Source: Bemisia tabaci | Lineage: Eukaryota > Arthropoda > Insecta > Hemiptera > Aleyrodidae | Direction of reading: 5' to 3' | Assembly (NCBI RefSeq): GCF_918797505.1 | Contig: NC_092794.1 | Span: 2,852,001 to 2,916,000 of the forward strand | Length of the DNA: 64,000 nt | Shown here: positions 19,540-30,600 of the stretch, piece after piece | Position numbering within the stretch: position 1 is the stretch's first letter | Layout of the letters: each line of letters starts with the position of its first letter | Program-made: the position numbers and the translations under genes | The notes under the pieces: model-generated | The model's input: the letters and a program-made list of their open reading frames with translations, nothing else | What the model was told of the DNA's origin: nothing | Database searches by the model: none

Positions 19540-20720
19540 CGAGGGCTGTCCCAAAAGAAACCGGACTTTTGTCATAGAAGGCGAATCGAGCGTCGCAATG
19601 AAGTTTTCTTGAGCTTGTTTGAAAGCTGATAAGCTACTGGACATGCTTGTTTTTACAGAATGCAAAAATTCGTCTTGGTAAGGAAACTGCACGCTTCGGA
19701 ATAAAGGAAAGTCAAACTCGAGTTGCGATTTTTGTCTTTATTTCAAGAAAAATTTAGATACAACTTAAAAAAAAACCCAGGTTTTAAGTTAAAAACTTCG
19801 TTGCTCTCTTATTCAAATGCTTAGAAATAAGGAAATTAACATTTTAAGCAGCCCACCAAGTCATCACCTATCCCCTTCAAAATACTCGCCAGCTTTGTCG
19901 ATGCATTTTCGCCACCGTTTCTTCAATTGGGGAGAAACACTGTTTGAAATCCTCAGGTTTGAATGATCGCAATTCCTTCAAGGTGTTCTCTTGAATTTCC
20001 GGAATGGTTTGAAAACGTCGACCTTTCAAGGTAGATTTAAGTCGTGGAAATAAGAAAAAATCACATGGAGCTAGGTCAGGTGAATAAGGGGGGTGAGGGA
20101 GGACACTCATGGTATTCTTTGCCCAAAATTCGCCAATTTGGAGGGATGCATGGGCAGGTGCATTATCGTGATGCAGAAACAAGGAATTCTCTCTCCAAAG
20201 CTCGGCCCTTTTTCTGAGGACATTTTCACGTAATCGTCTCAGAACACTATTGTAATATTCGCGATTAACAGTTTCATCTTGAAGGAATTGCGATCATTCA
20301 AACCTGAGGATTTCAAACAGTGTTTCTCCCGATTGAAGAAACGGTGGCGAAAATGCATCGACAAAGCTGGCGAGTATTTTGAAGGGGATAGGTGATGGCT
20401 TGGTGGGCTGCTTAAAATGTTAATTTCCTTATTTCTAAGCATTTGAATAAGAGAGCAACGAAGTTTTTAACTTAAAACCTGGATTTTTTTAAAGTTTTAT
20501 TTAAATTTATCTTGAAATAAAGACAAAAATCGCAACTCGAGTTTGACTTTCCTTTATTCCGAAGCGTGTATAGTTTCCTTACCAAGACGAATTTTTGCAT
20601 TCTGTAAAAACAAGCATGTCCAGTAGCTTATCAGCTTTCAAAGAAGCTCAAGAAAACTTCATTGCGACGCTCGGTTCGCCTTCTATGACAAAAGTCCGGT
20701 TTCTTTTGGGACAGCCCTCG
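19540..20720. mobile_element. Mariner-derived inverted-duplication element
   Basis: The termini CGAGGGCTGTCCCAAAAGAA and the inverse are flanked by TA on both sides (19538-19539, 20721-20722). The inverted arms are about 440 bp, far longer than mariner TIRs. Each arm includes not only the end of the element but also the transposase C-terminal coding region (GATTTCAAACAGTGTTTCTC and its mirror). The structure is two copies of one transposon end facing each other, with a partial transposase remaining in the middle. It is non-autonomous. Confidence 0.88.
19877..20182 (-). pseudogene. Truncated mariner transposase (C-terminal half)
   Basis: The frame encodes the C-terminal half of a mariner-family transposase of the DDE type. 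It has the HHDNAPAH block with the second catalytic Asp and the PPYSPDLAPCDFFLFP block with the third, with 34 residues between the two aspartates (DD34D, mariner-type). It ends with a helical tail (...VAKMHRQSWRVF). The first half, including the DNA-binding domain and first Asp, is absent. The 5' side runs instead into the mirrored arm of the element. It cannot be functional alone. Confidence 0.9.
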
Positions 20721-20722
20721 TA

Positions 20723-23119
20723 TTTAAACTAATATTATTAGATATTTATCGAATGCTTAACGATCAAGGCCGGGTCAATCTTCTAACAGTTTCAATTAAA
20801 ACTATAAAAGAAAACAGAACTATAGTGGGGTTTCCATGGGAACTAAATATGTAGATGATCTAGGTATCACTAAACTTCAACCAATATAAAAATATGAAAG
20901 ATAACTGTAAGGAATTAGACCTAAGATATTGATAGATAAAATAAAAAGAGAGAGAAATAAATAAAACTTTCCATATTTGTACAGTTTTATAAATATAAAC
21001 ATTGCTGAGCACTTTTATTGAAGAACGTACGATAAATGAGAATATAAGAGTTAAAGACTGTCATGTCATCAAATAAAAGTCACTGAAAAAAATAATGTAC
21101 CAACTGCGCGTATCTCAGAGCACCTGTTAAAGTCTCAATCGGGAAGGATTGAGTTGGTTCTCAGATCATTATTAAAAAGTTATTCTGTATCAAGCATGGG
21201 AGAAAGCACTTGTGATAAATCTGTGCTCTTAAAAGTTGACGTGAAGTTTCCCGAATCAATTTTTATCATCTTTATCTTTTCATGAATTTGTCAAAATGAA
21301 GTGGCTTCCCGACAATTGTTTCAATCATTTCCATTGAGTTGTGAGTAACTTCATTCCAAAATTCAGATTGCAATTTACGTCGCCTTGTATTTTCCTCGTG
21401 TCCTACTTTCCATCGTAGTTATGCTAATATCGTCATGAATATTAAAACTCGATAAGTTTTTCTATTATATTTTCATTTTACTCGTCCACGCCACTAATAG
21501 CCCGTTGATTTAGTATGAGACACCTCAAACATAGGTAAGCCTTAAGCGACCTTATCTGTTCAGTGCTTACTCATGAACGTGTTTTGGTGTTTGCTGAAGT
21601 TAGGAGGTTTAAAAGGTGGCAGTGACTAAAAAGCTTAGATAGAAATGGACCTTTTGTTTGCAGCTTGTTTGTGCTTTTGTTTGCAGCAACAAGAAAGAAC
21701 CAATAAAATCTCCGACATGAGAATGGAAAATTACTTTATTTTATATACATGACACGCACAACGAGAGGAACTTGGTTGTACTGCTCGGGGCTTGTTCAAT
21801 TTGAATAAATATAAATCTTGTATGCTCTTTTGATACCCTTTATTATGATAATGGAAGTTCCAACGGTTTAAAAATATTGACAAATCTTCAAAATTATAAC
21901 ATAAACAACATTCGAAGACAGAAAAATTATTAATTGGGCCCTAATTTAATTTATACATTCGTAAAACTCATTTATTGATCTAAATGAAGAAGACAACTAC
22001 GTCGTCTGTAAATATTTTACTTAACTTAACAATAAATTAAATTTAACAGTAAGGGTACAAAGTGTTTTGTTACCAAAGTTGGAAAAACAATAGAACTAAA
22101 GAAGGAGGGTGTTACAGTTAGGTGCACTCAGTACAGTAAAAGATATGTTTAAAAGATATGATATGGGTAAAGGAGCTAAATAATACAATTTAGAGGGAAT
22201 GGGGGCTTGCAAAACAGATTACGAGGTAAATTCGCTTCAAGATGAAAATTGTCAAGTAATTACAAACCTAATATCAGCAAATTAATGACTGTGTGCGTAT
22301 GTAAGTGCTCCTTTTATTCATGGATCCGAAACGCACAAGGAACAAACTGGTATAAAATGAATAAACACACTCATTAATTATCTAGGGTGACAAGAAAGTG
22401 CATTCTCTCTTACATGCTCGATGTTCGGGAGGTTCTTCGCAAAACGTTTAAGCATTTTATTTTCGAAATAATTTCTCATTTCTCGCTGTAGTTGTTACGG
22501 ACATACCATTCTTCGGTCAAAAAAATATATTAAGTTTAATACGTAAGTATAATAGAGGGTACAGTTGTTATCCTTTTGCTTAAAAACTACTATATTTATA
22601 AAAAAAGGAAATAATCTGATAAATTACGTGAAGGGTTTCATGAATTTATATAGAAACTTTATGCCACCGTCAATAATCATTGGAAATGTAAATGAAAAGA
22701 AACTAAAGGTAAATAGATACATAAAATGCATGAATCGTACATTTTTCTAGAGTTTTGCTTCTGACGGGCCACCATCATTGAGTTCATTGATTTTACTGGA
22801 GGAGAGAGATTAGAATACCCTCATATTCCTTGCCTCTTCCACTCACATCGATGATTGATTCTTGAAAAAAATTCTTGTGATATTTTTTTTTTTTTTTTTC
22901 AAAGGAAAACTTATGCACTTTATTTCCTGGGCTTATTTCTGAATCATCCTCATTCCACGCAGAAGGTAAATATTAGGTAAAAATTAGGTAAAAATTTCAA
23001 ACGATGACATTCATTCTTTCTTCATCAAAACAATGAAAAGATGGACTTTAATGTTTTCCGGCTTTCATTTTTGGTATGTGTGATTTGTTTTATGCGGTTT
23101 TATACAGTATGAGAGAGGT
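20723..23119. other. Intergenic region between convergent genes, no gene seen
   Basis: AT-rich, apparently unique sequence. On the - strand an AATAAA lies within GTATATAAAATAAAGTAAT (about 21735-21750). It could end a long 3' untranslated region of the VWC gene, whose stop is at 24480, but this is speculative. A T-run is near 22880-22900. Confidence 0.35.
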
Positions 23120-23285
23120 AAAAAATTGAGGCGTGGCATGAACAATCGATTATCGATATTTTCCCATTTGAAGCTATGGTAAAGAATCGATTATTAAGGT
23201 GTTCGTTGCGAACACACTGTTTATCGACTCTTTTCCATAAGTTTAAATGGCAGATTAATCGATAAATCGCCAAGCACGCCACATT
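23120..23285. mobile_element. hAT-like MITE copy (CAGTGGCGTGG family), inverted
   Basis: It contains GAGGCGTGGCATGAACAATCG, AATCGATTATTAAGGTG, TTCGTTGCGAACAC and AAATCGCCAAGCACGCC in the family order. The outermost bases are lost. Confidence 0.65.
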
Positions 23286-23531
23286 AATAGTGCTGGTGGT
23301 GCGGGACTTTTGGACCACCCTAAAACTGGCCACGAAAATCGTTTTCATGTGAAATTTTGAAAAGAAATGCATATAGCAGTGCTTGAATTTCGTCCATTGA
23401 CCCTTGTATCACATAAATGGAACCCCGATGAGCCATTGAAGGGTTTTCATTTTTGAAAAAAAAGTAAGGTTATACACTTGAAGATGATTAACGTCCATTT
23501 CATGGACAAAGTAATTTGTTTAGTGTTGCTA

Positions 23532-23750
23532 CAGGGTTATTCAGAAGTCACGCACCTCTGGCCATAACTTTAGTTCTAATTATGCCATCGATTTGCGGTT
23601 TAAGACGCTTTTCCTCATATTAAGGAGGAAACTTGTTTAGGTACTTTCCAGTTTTTGATCTCCTCGGGGGGAGGGGGCGGGGGGCAACTCAAAAATTTCT
23701 AATGGCCACCCCCCTCATGGCCATTAGTACGTAAATTTTGAATAACCCTG
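23532..23750. mobile_element. Tc1/mariner-like MITE, 219 bp
   Basis: CAGGGTTATTC at the left and GAATAACCCTG at the right are flanked by TA dinucleotides (23530-23531, 23751-23752). The interior has a G-run and its C-rich mirror (GGGGGGAGGGGGCGGGGGGC). TA duplication and CAGGG ends suggest a non-autonomous Tc1/mariner element. Confidence 0.7.
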
Positions 23751-24479
23751 TATAAGTCGGAAAAATGTGAGAATTTTCGATGAAATGGCGCAGTGCTTAT
23801 TTTTGAGCACTATAAACCTAGATGAAGTAACACCATGTCTCAGGAACGTACACAACTTTCGTTTACAAACTTTTTGACGACGTCTCACTAGGAACAGAGC
23901 CTTCGATTTTAACCGTGGAGGATTTTATCATATGATTCGACATTTTCAATAAAATAACCCATTTTAGATACCTCGGATCAGTGATCAAAAAGGGTAAAGC
24001 TCTTGAATTTTTTCTCGCAAAAAAATTTAGATTACAAATTCAGCAATAATAATTTGGAGGTAGGTAGGTACAGGTAACAAAGTATTTCTTAGAACCTAAC
24101 AATACAAATCTTTCGGAGTAAGCTGGATATCAATTAGGATTTACATTTTAAAAAAAGTCAAATTAAAAAATTTTACTGCTCTGTTGCATGCTTACTAAGA
24201 AGTGACTGGTCTTCATTCTTATTTTTCATCTCTTGAAAAATCTGGGAGGAAAAATGGATAGAGAGAATACAGAGAGAGCTATGACAGTAAATGCATAATC
24301 AGCTATCATGGAACTGGTGATCAGTGCTCAATTATTTCCGTCAATTACATCTTAGACAGTCATTCAACTAAATCTTGATTTCGGCATTTACTCAATATCT
24401 TCCCAGTGAAAATCATGCAATCCGAATTTCCAGACACGAGCTTGAATCGATTGGCTCCCTTTTGCGGGGAAAAATATAC

Positions 24480-24655
24480 CTAAAATACATCAACGTCGAA
24501 CATATCCAGTGAGTTAATAGGGTCATGAACGTAGTCTTGCGAGAGGCTGACGCAGTTTTTGGGCGTGCACGCTATTCGGCCCTCGTCGGTGCATTGGCAT
24601 TGTAGACAGCTCCCTGTGTCGCGAGGCAAAATTTCACCCAGCTGGTATTCTACAC
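24480..24655 (-). CDS. VWC-protein terminal exon: core of VWC module 2
   Basis: The acceptor is TTTTATGTAG|GTGTAG (phase 1). It encodes VEYQLGEILPRDTGSCLQCQC, then GRIACTPKNC, then a 23-residue tail and TAG at 24480-24482. The Cys spacing (CxxCxC, then C...C) is the VWC signature. No transmembrane segment follows. Confidence 0.9.
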
Positions 24656-27600
24656 CTACATAAAACAAATTCATCAAGGTTAAATTTGACGAAGAAAGGC
24701 ACTGGAAAAATATCTGCGGGCTAATTATTATTGGAATTGATAGACAAAGCTATAGACAAAGAGGACAATGGGAAAATAGAGCAATCCTACGGCTGAAACG
24801 GACACTGAAAAAAAAATCTCGGTTTATTTACCAAGAAAAGGGTAAAATTACCAAGAATTCAGGGTTCTATTTGATCCCAGTTCTTTCTTGGTAAATTTAC
24901 CATTTATGGAATTGGTAATTTTACCGAGAATCTCGGTAAAATTATTAAGCTTTCTCGGTAATTTTACTGGACCTTGGTAAAAACGCCAATATTTTTTTTT
25001 CGGCTGTGGTAGACGAATTATAATGGCAAAGTTACCGGGAATCGATTACCAATAAAAGTGGTATTCTTCCCTGAAAAAAAAAAAACAGTAAAAATACCGG
25101 TTTTTAGGTAAGCTTACCAGTCTGTCTTGGTAAAATTACCAATAATTGGTAAAAAAGTAAGATGGTAAAGGTACCAACGGGCCGTGGTAAAAACGCCGAG
25201 AATTTTTTTTCAGTGTAGGGTCTCTCTTTGGTTGCATTAAGTTACTCTATTACTTACCTCCTCCTGCCACTGCAACCATCCGCTTCAACCAATAGAATCG
25301 CTCATTGCTCGATTTTCCCTGTGTATCTGTGTCTATCGCTTTGTCCATCAATTTCAATAATCAGCCCTCTGGCAAGTGCACGCTCGCCATAGATAAAATG
25401 CAGAGGGCCGTGGCAAAAGTGTTAACTTTAGATTCGGTCGAGACGTAGAGATATACATCGCCGTATCGGTCAACGAGAATCCGGCTACAGCAAGGCGCAG
25501 ACACTTCTTTACGCCGTACAAGATCCAACTTCGTCACGACCCTCTATAGACATCCATTTGCTCAGTGCGAAATAAAAAAAATTACATTTCCTGCCGCTTA
25601 CAATACAGCGAGCTCATCTAGGAATTATCACCTGTCATTAGCCGCAGCATCATGGAAATCGGCCCAGTAAAACGCGCAAACGAACCATGACAAGAAATAA
25701 AAATTTACATCGTTTGAATGGAAGAATTCGCAACTTTACCACGTTACAAAACCTGGGTCATATTTTCAAAATCTGAATAAAGCTGGCTCATCTAGAGATA
25801 ATTAAATGTGGATAGCCGCAAAAATCATGAAAATTGGCCCGGTAGAACGCTGGAACTAAGCGTTACCACAAGGTAGATTTACACAGGTATGGACAAGTTG
25901 AAAATTTCCCATGAGCCTCAGTACGTGTCACATGACCTCGTGACGTAGGTTAAGGGGCCCGTTTTTTAATTAAATTACAATCAAATTAACATTCAAACGT
26001 TTGTGCGTTTAAACGCTAAAATTAATATCGCATAACCAAAATTGTGCAAAAAACCCACAAAATTTTGACAAACGATAAACCGAACATAATAAATCAAAAT
26101 AATCAAAACATCCAAAATGGCTGACGTTAAGGGGCCGCTGGAGAGCCAATCAGAGGCCAGTTGTTTAGTTCTGTCCATACCTGTATAAATCTACCTTGGC
26201 GTTACCAGTTATGCAAAATTGGGAGGTCTCGGAGCTTATAGTATAGATCGCGTTTTTCGAATAGATAACTATTCGCGCTCTACAGCTTGTTCGTTGCCTA
26301 TTCGCAGAAATTGAAGGCGAACTTCAAACGGAAATCTGCAATTATGATGCCTATTTGCCAAAATTGAAGGCGAACTTCAATCGGACAACTGTCATTATGT
26401 TACCTATTCGCCGAAATTGTAAGCGAACTACAATCGGCAATCTGCAATTATGTTGCCTATTCGCCTGAAATAGAACACTGGAACGAAACGTTACCAGATA
26501 TCGACGGTGAAACTACCAAACCACGTATCTCGTTTGCGGTGTTTAAAAATCTACGATCGCATTTTATTTTTTTGAAGTAGACCAAATCAATATCATTCCT
26601 TGAAATTTTCACAGAATTTTCTCCGCACAATGAGGAAAAATCACAGAAATTTTCAAGACTGGACGTTAAGTAGTTTTTCATTTAAAAAATAAAGTATGAC
26701 AGGAAGTCTGCGACGTCGCAAACCGAGATACGTGGTTTGGTAGTTTCACCGTCGATATGCAAATTTAGGCGGTCTTGGAGCTTATATGTAGTATAGATGA
26801 TTAATTACCTAGGACAATACAAGATGTGGGCTGAGCGGTGGAAATCTGAGCTGTGGCCGGAGGGAGCTCTGTCGTTTGGTTTTCCTCCGAGGTGAACGTG
26901 GCCGATATCATCGTGGACGTCTCCCGCGTCATGTCGCTTCCGCTTTCCTCGCTCAGCGGCGACAAAGTTATTGCTTTGGAGGTGTTTTGTGCTGCGCATA
27001 AAAATTACGAGCCATTAGCCATCATCACGAGGAGAAAACATCCAGTTGGAGTCAGTGAAACGAACATATCTCCCGTGCGAAGGAAAAACTAGAGTCCCTT
27101 TATACTGAGAGTCGAGACAACCCCCCTTCATGGAGTCACAAACGGGAATAAAGATTGCATAAATTGACAGTTTTTAGTAATCTTTGACCGGCTCATTCTC
27201 AAATTCTTTTCTCCGTTCCCTCTCTCATTCCTTCTCTAATTTCCATTTGTTCCTTGTCGAACCCGTTACTCCCCGGTTCATTTTACATTATAATCGTTGC
27301 AATCGATGAAAATGTAATCTTTATTCCCGTTTGTAACACTGTGGGGGCCTAAAATATAGGAACCAATCAGAAATGGATTCACATTGTCTTGACTCTCAGT
27401 ATAAAGGGACTCTAGGAAAAACGCCGTATGAGCCTTCAGACGTTGCCAAGTTTCCTTCGATAAAAACTCGAATTACTGGGGAAATCGTGAATATTATTTT
27501 CCAAAACTTTCGGACAATTTTGTACGCAATTTAATTTATGTAATATCTGAAAATTTCAAGGAAAAATATGCATGAATGCTGTCAAAAATACATGTTTTAT

Positions 27601-30600
27601 CAAGGGAAATTTGGCCTCTCTCGAATATTCAAAGGGCTTTCTTCCTTAGCACGGCAGATTTGCTCTTCATCCAGTGTTCGAAACTCACAGGCGCCAACGC
27701 GCCAAATGTGCCCAAGAAATCGGTCATGGCGCTTCAAAAATGAAGGCTCTGCGCCATCGTGGCCCCTACAAATTGCCCCCCCCCCCCAAAAAAAAAAAAA
27801 AAAAAAAAAAAATATAGTTTTTCTGTTTTGAATTTTCTGAATTTTTGAAATTTCCTCTAAGTAACAGCTACTAGTTCTGTGACTAAAACATCTTGCGTCC
27901 AACTTGTCACTAAATGCGCCGTGATACATAGACCAAAATTCAATTGGCCCCTAAAAAATCCTTAATGGCCCCTAAAAGTCGACCTTGATGCGCCATATGG
28001 CTCCTGACACTCCAATGTGAGTTTTGAATTGATATGCATCGCTTCTCTGTGACGAAATACTACAAGCGTTTATATATGTAGGAAGCGTATGGAGACCCTC
28101 AGAGTAAAAAGCTATTAGCGCACAGTGGATTAAGTCAATTAAAGAGGTTACACATGCAAATACTGACCAAAACCGCAAATTTTGATGTTTATTTCGTCAC
28201 ATTTTACATTTCGAGGGATGTTTATGGAAGAAAGTTTCACGAGAAAACCAATGGAACCACTTTTAGAACCTCAAAATTTTGTATACACGGAGTTATAAGC
28301 GTTTAAAATCTCCAAATTTTGTCCGACCTCTCCCATTGACTCGATCCACTGTGCGGCGGTGACTCCCAATGGGAGTGGGTGAGAAAGGTTTGCCACCAAC
28401 TTTTGACGTTTATTACCAGCTACCAAAGAGGATGATCGATTGAGTTCCTCCTAGGAGGGGACGAAGGGGACGCCCAGTAAAAGGGTGGCGACAGAGCGGG
28501 TTACATGGGTTGAGGAAATGTCAACTCCCTGAAAGGCTCTGGAAGGACAAGGATTGTGGCGGTTGGGCGTCGGTGAGCGCTAGAGAGCGCTGTGAAAGCC
28601 ACTTCTATGTACATACATATTTAGAATTTTAGATCCTTCCATAATACAATTAAGAGTTCACCTGATTTTCACGAAAATGTTACCTTGAGTTGGACGAACC
28701 GAGGTCTCGTTAGTCAAAGGGGGCGGTGATAGACACAGCTCCGGTTGCCAGTAGCAAAACATTTCTCTATCAATACACAGACAGAAGTCACACGGATCTT
28801 TCCTCACGATCTGGAAAACAAAATGAAAAATATTCATTGTGAGGGTAAGAATGGTATGAGCAAAAAGAAATGATGTCGCAAGGTTGGATTATCCGGGTAT
28901 CTCTGCAGAGGAGAGAATCAAGATGTACCATTTCACTTTGGCCAGGTTTAGCCAAGTTCCGATACCCGGATTATCGCTTTGCATAGTTCATATTATTTTG
29001 TTATATTCCGTACCACTTGTTTATTTTTAATCCTCGTATAAAAACCACCCATTTTCTAAATACAATTCTAGCTGAAGCGCACTTAAGCCATGCATTTATG
29101 ACTGCAAAAATGTGAACGGAAATCGAAAAGGCCAGCGTGCATGAAGGCTATTTCAATTGTAATCTTCCGTCACATTTTTACGGCGCAATGATACAACTAT
29201 TTGAACTCTCCGGAATGCGTGAGGTATCACGCCGCATTTGAAGGCGTTTTCAAAACAACCAAGTTCCGATACCCGGATTATTATTCCGTACCACTCGTTA
29301 ATTTTTAATTCTCGTATAAAAACCACCGTTTACCGCCTTACCGGTATAAGTACCACCATCTCGGTAATTTTTCTGCTGATTACTGATTCTGGCTGATTTG
29401 TTGATATTTTGACGAGACATTAACCACCTGTTAGTCTATGAAGCTAATTTGATATATACTTTTTGTGTGTGATAATAACTGTTTCGGGAACTTCAGGAGA
29501 AATGGTGAACAAAATTACAATTAAATTGAAAGGAAAATAGTCATAAGTTCACGAGGAAATTAATTTTTTATTCGCGGTAATTTGGTAACGTCTGAAAGTT
29601 CATACGGCGTTTTTCCTTGGCACGACAGTGCAGTGGTCCATCTCGTGTCGAATCAAAATGTCGTGACCTTTATCGTGGGCGAAATGAGTTCAAGTGTGAA
29701 ATCGCGATAACTCTGCAGAATATTGTGATTAGAAGTAGGTTACAGGGACCCAACCCAACTCTTCGTCTCGAACACCTGACCGCATAGCCACGACGACCGC
29801 CTTGAGGTTTCGTGCCCTGCAGGGGCAGCTTCGCAATTGGGGATGGGGATAAAGGGATGGCTGAGAGGTCAGGACTGATAACGAGGTTGTTGACGGAATA
29901 ACCGAAATTCATCAGGAATCATCTAAACCGCGCTCGAAATCAAACGAGCATTGAAGGGAGGCATAAACACCGGGTAAAAGATATTTGATGTTTAATCCCA
30001 GGATGGTCGGTCACCTTCCAGCCGAAGTATCACAAGCACCCTGCGACGTTTAGACATTTCCACCGCCATTTCATTTTTTTATGGAGAAATTGTTCGTTGA
30101 ATCTGTTGGAAAATTTCACTGAATTTCATCGGCAGCACAAAAAAAATTCAGTGAAATATTCGGACAGCCTCGTGTAAAAATTTCTCCGTAAGAGAAATAA
30201 GTGACGGCGGAAATTGATAAACGAGAAACTTTGAACATTCTTGGTCAACATCATTGAACAGGGGCCACTCACATAGGATACAGAAGAGCTCCTTCAACCC
30301 ACTCCGTAATCTCAATGTAATATTCTGATACTACTATTCATGCATGACGACAGTCATTCTACATAGAGGGCTAATTAAAGGCAAATCATTGGTCCAGACA
30401 ACAGGGTACTAATATCAGCAATGTCAGTTGCCAATGTGATACGTAATTTTTAAGGAGCAAAGCCTCCGGGGGCAGCTCCACCAAGTAACCCAACCCTTGG
30501 TGGGGTGCTTTCCTTGCCATCCAAGATCCCCAACCCCCAGGAGATGCCCCACTTGGCATCCAAGGAGCCCAACCCATCGGGGGCTGCCCTCCTGGCCTTA

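Noticed and set aside
26295..26467. Possible CRISPR-like array
   Set aside because: Units are directly tandem without unique spacers and are diverged. The genome is eukaryotic, so this is a minisatellite.
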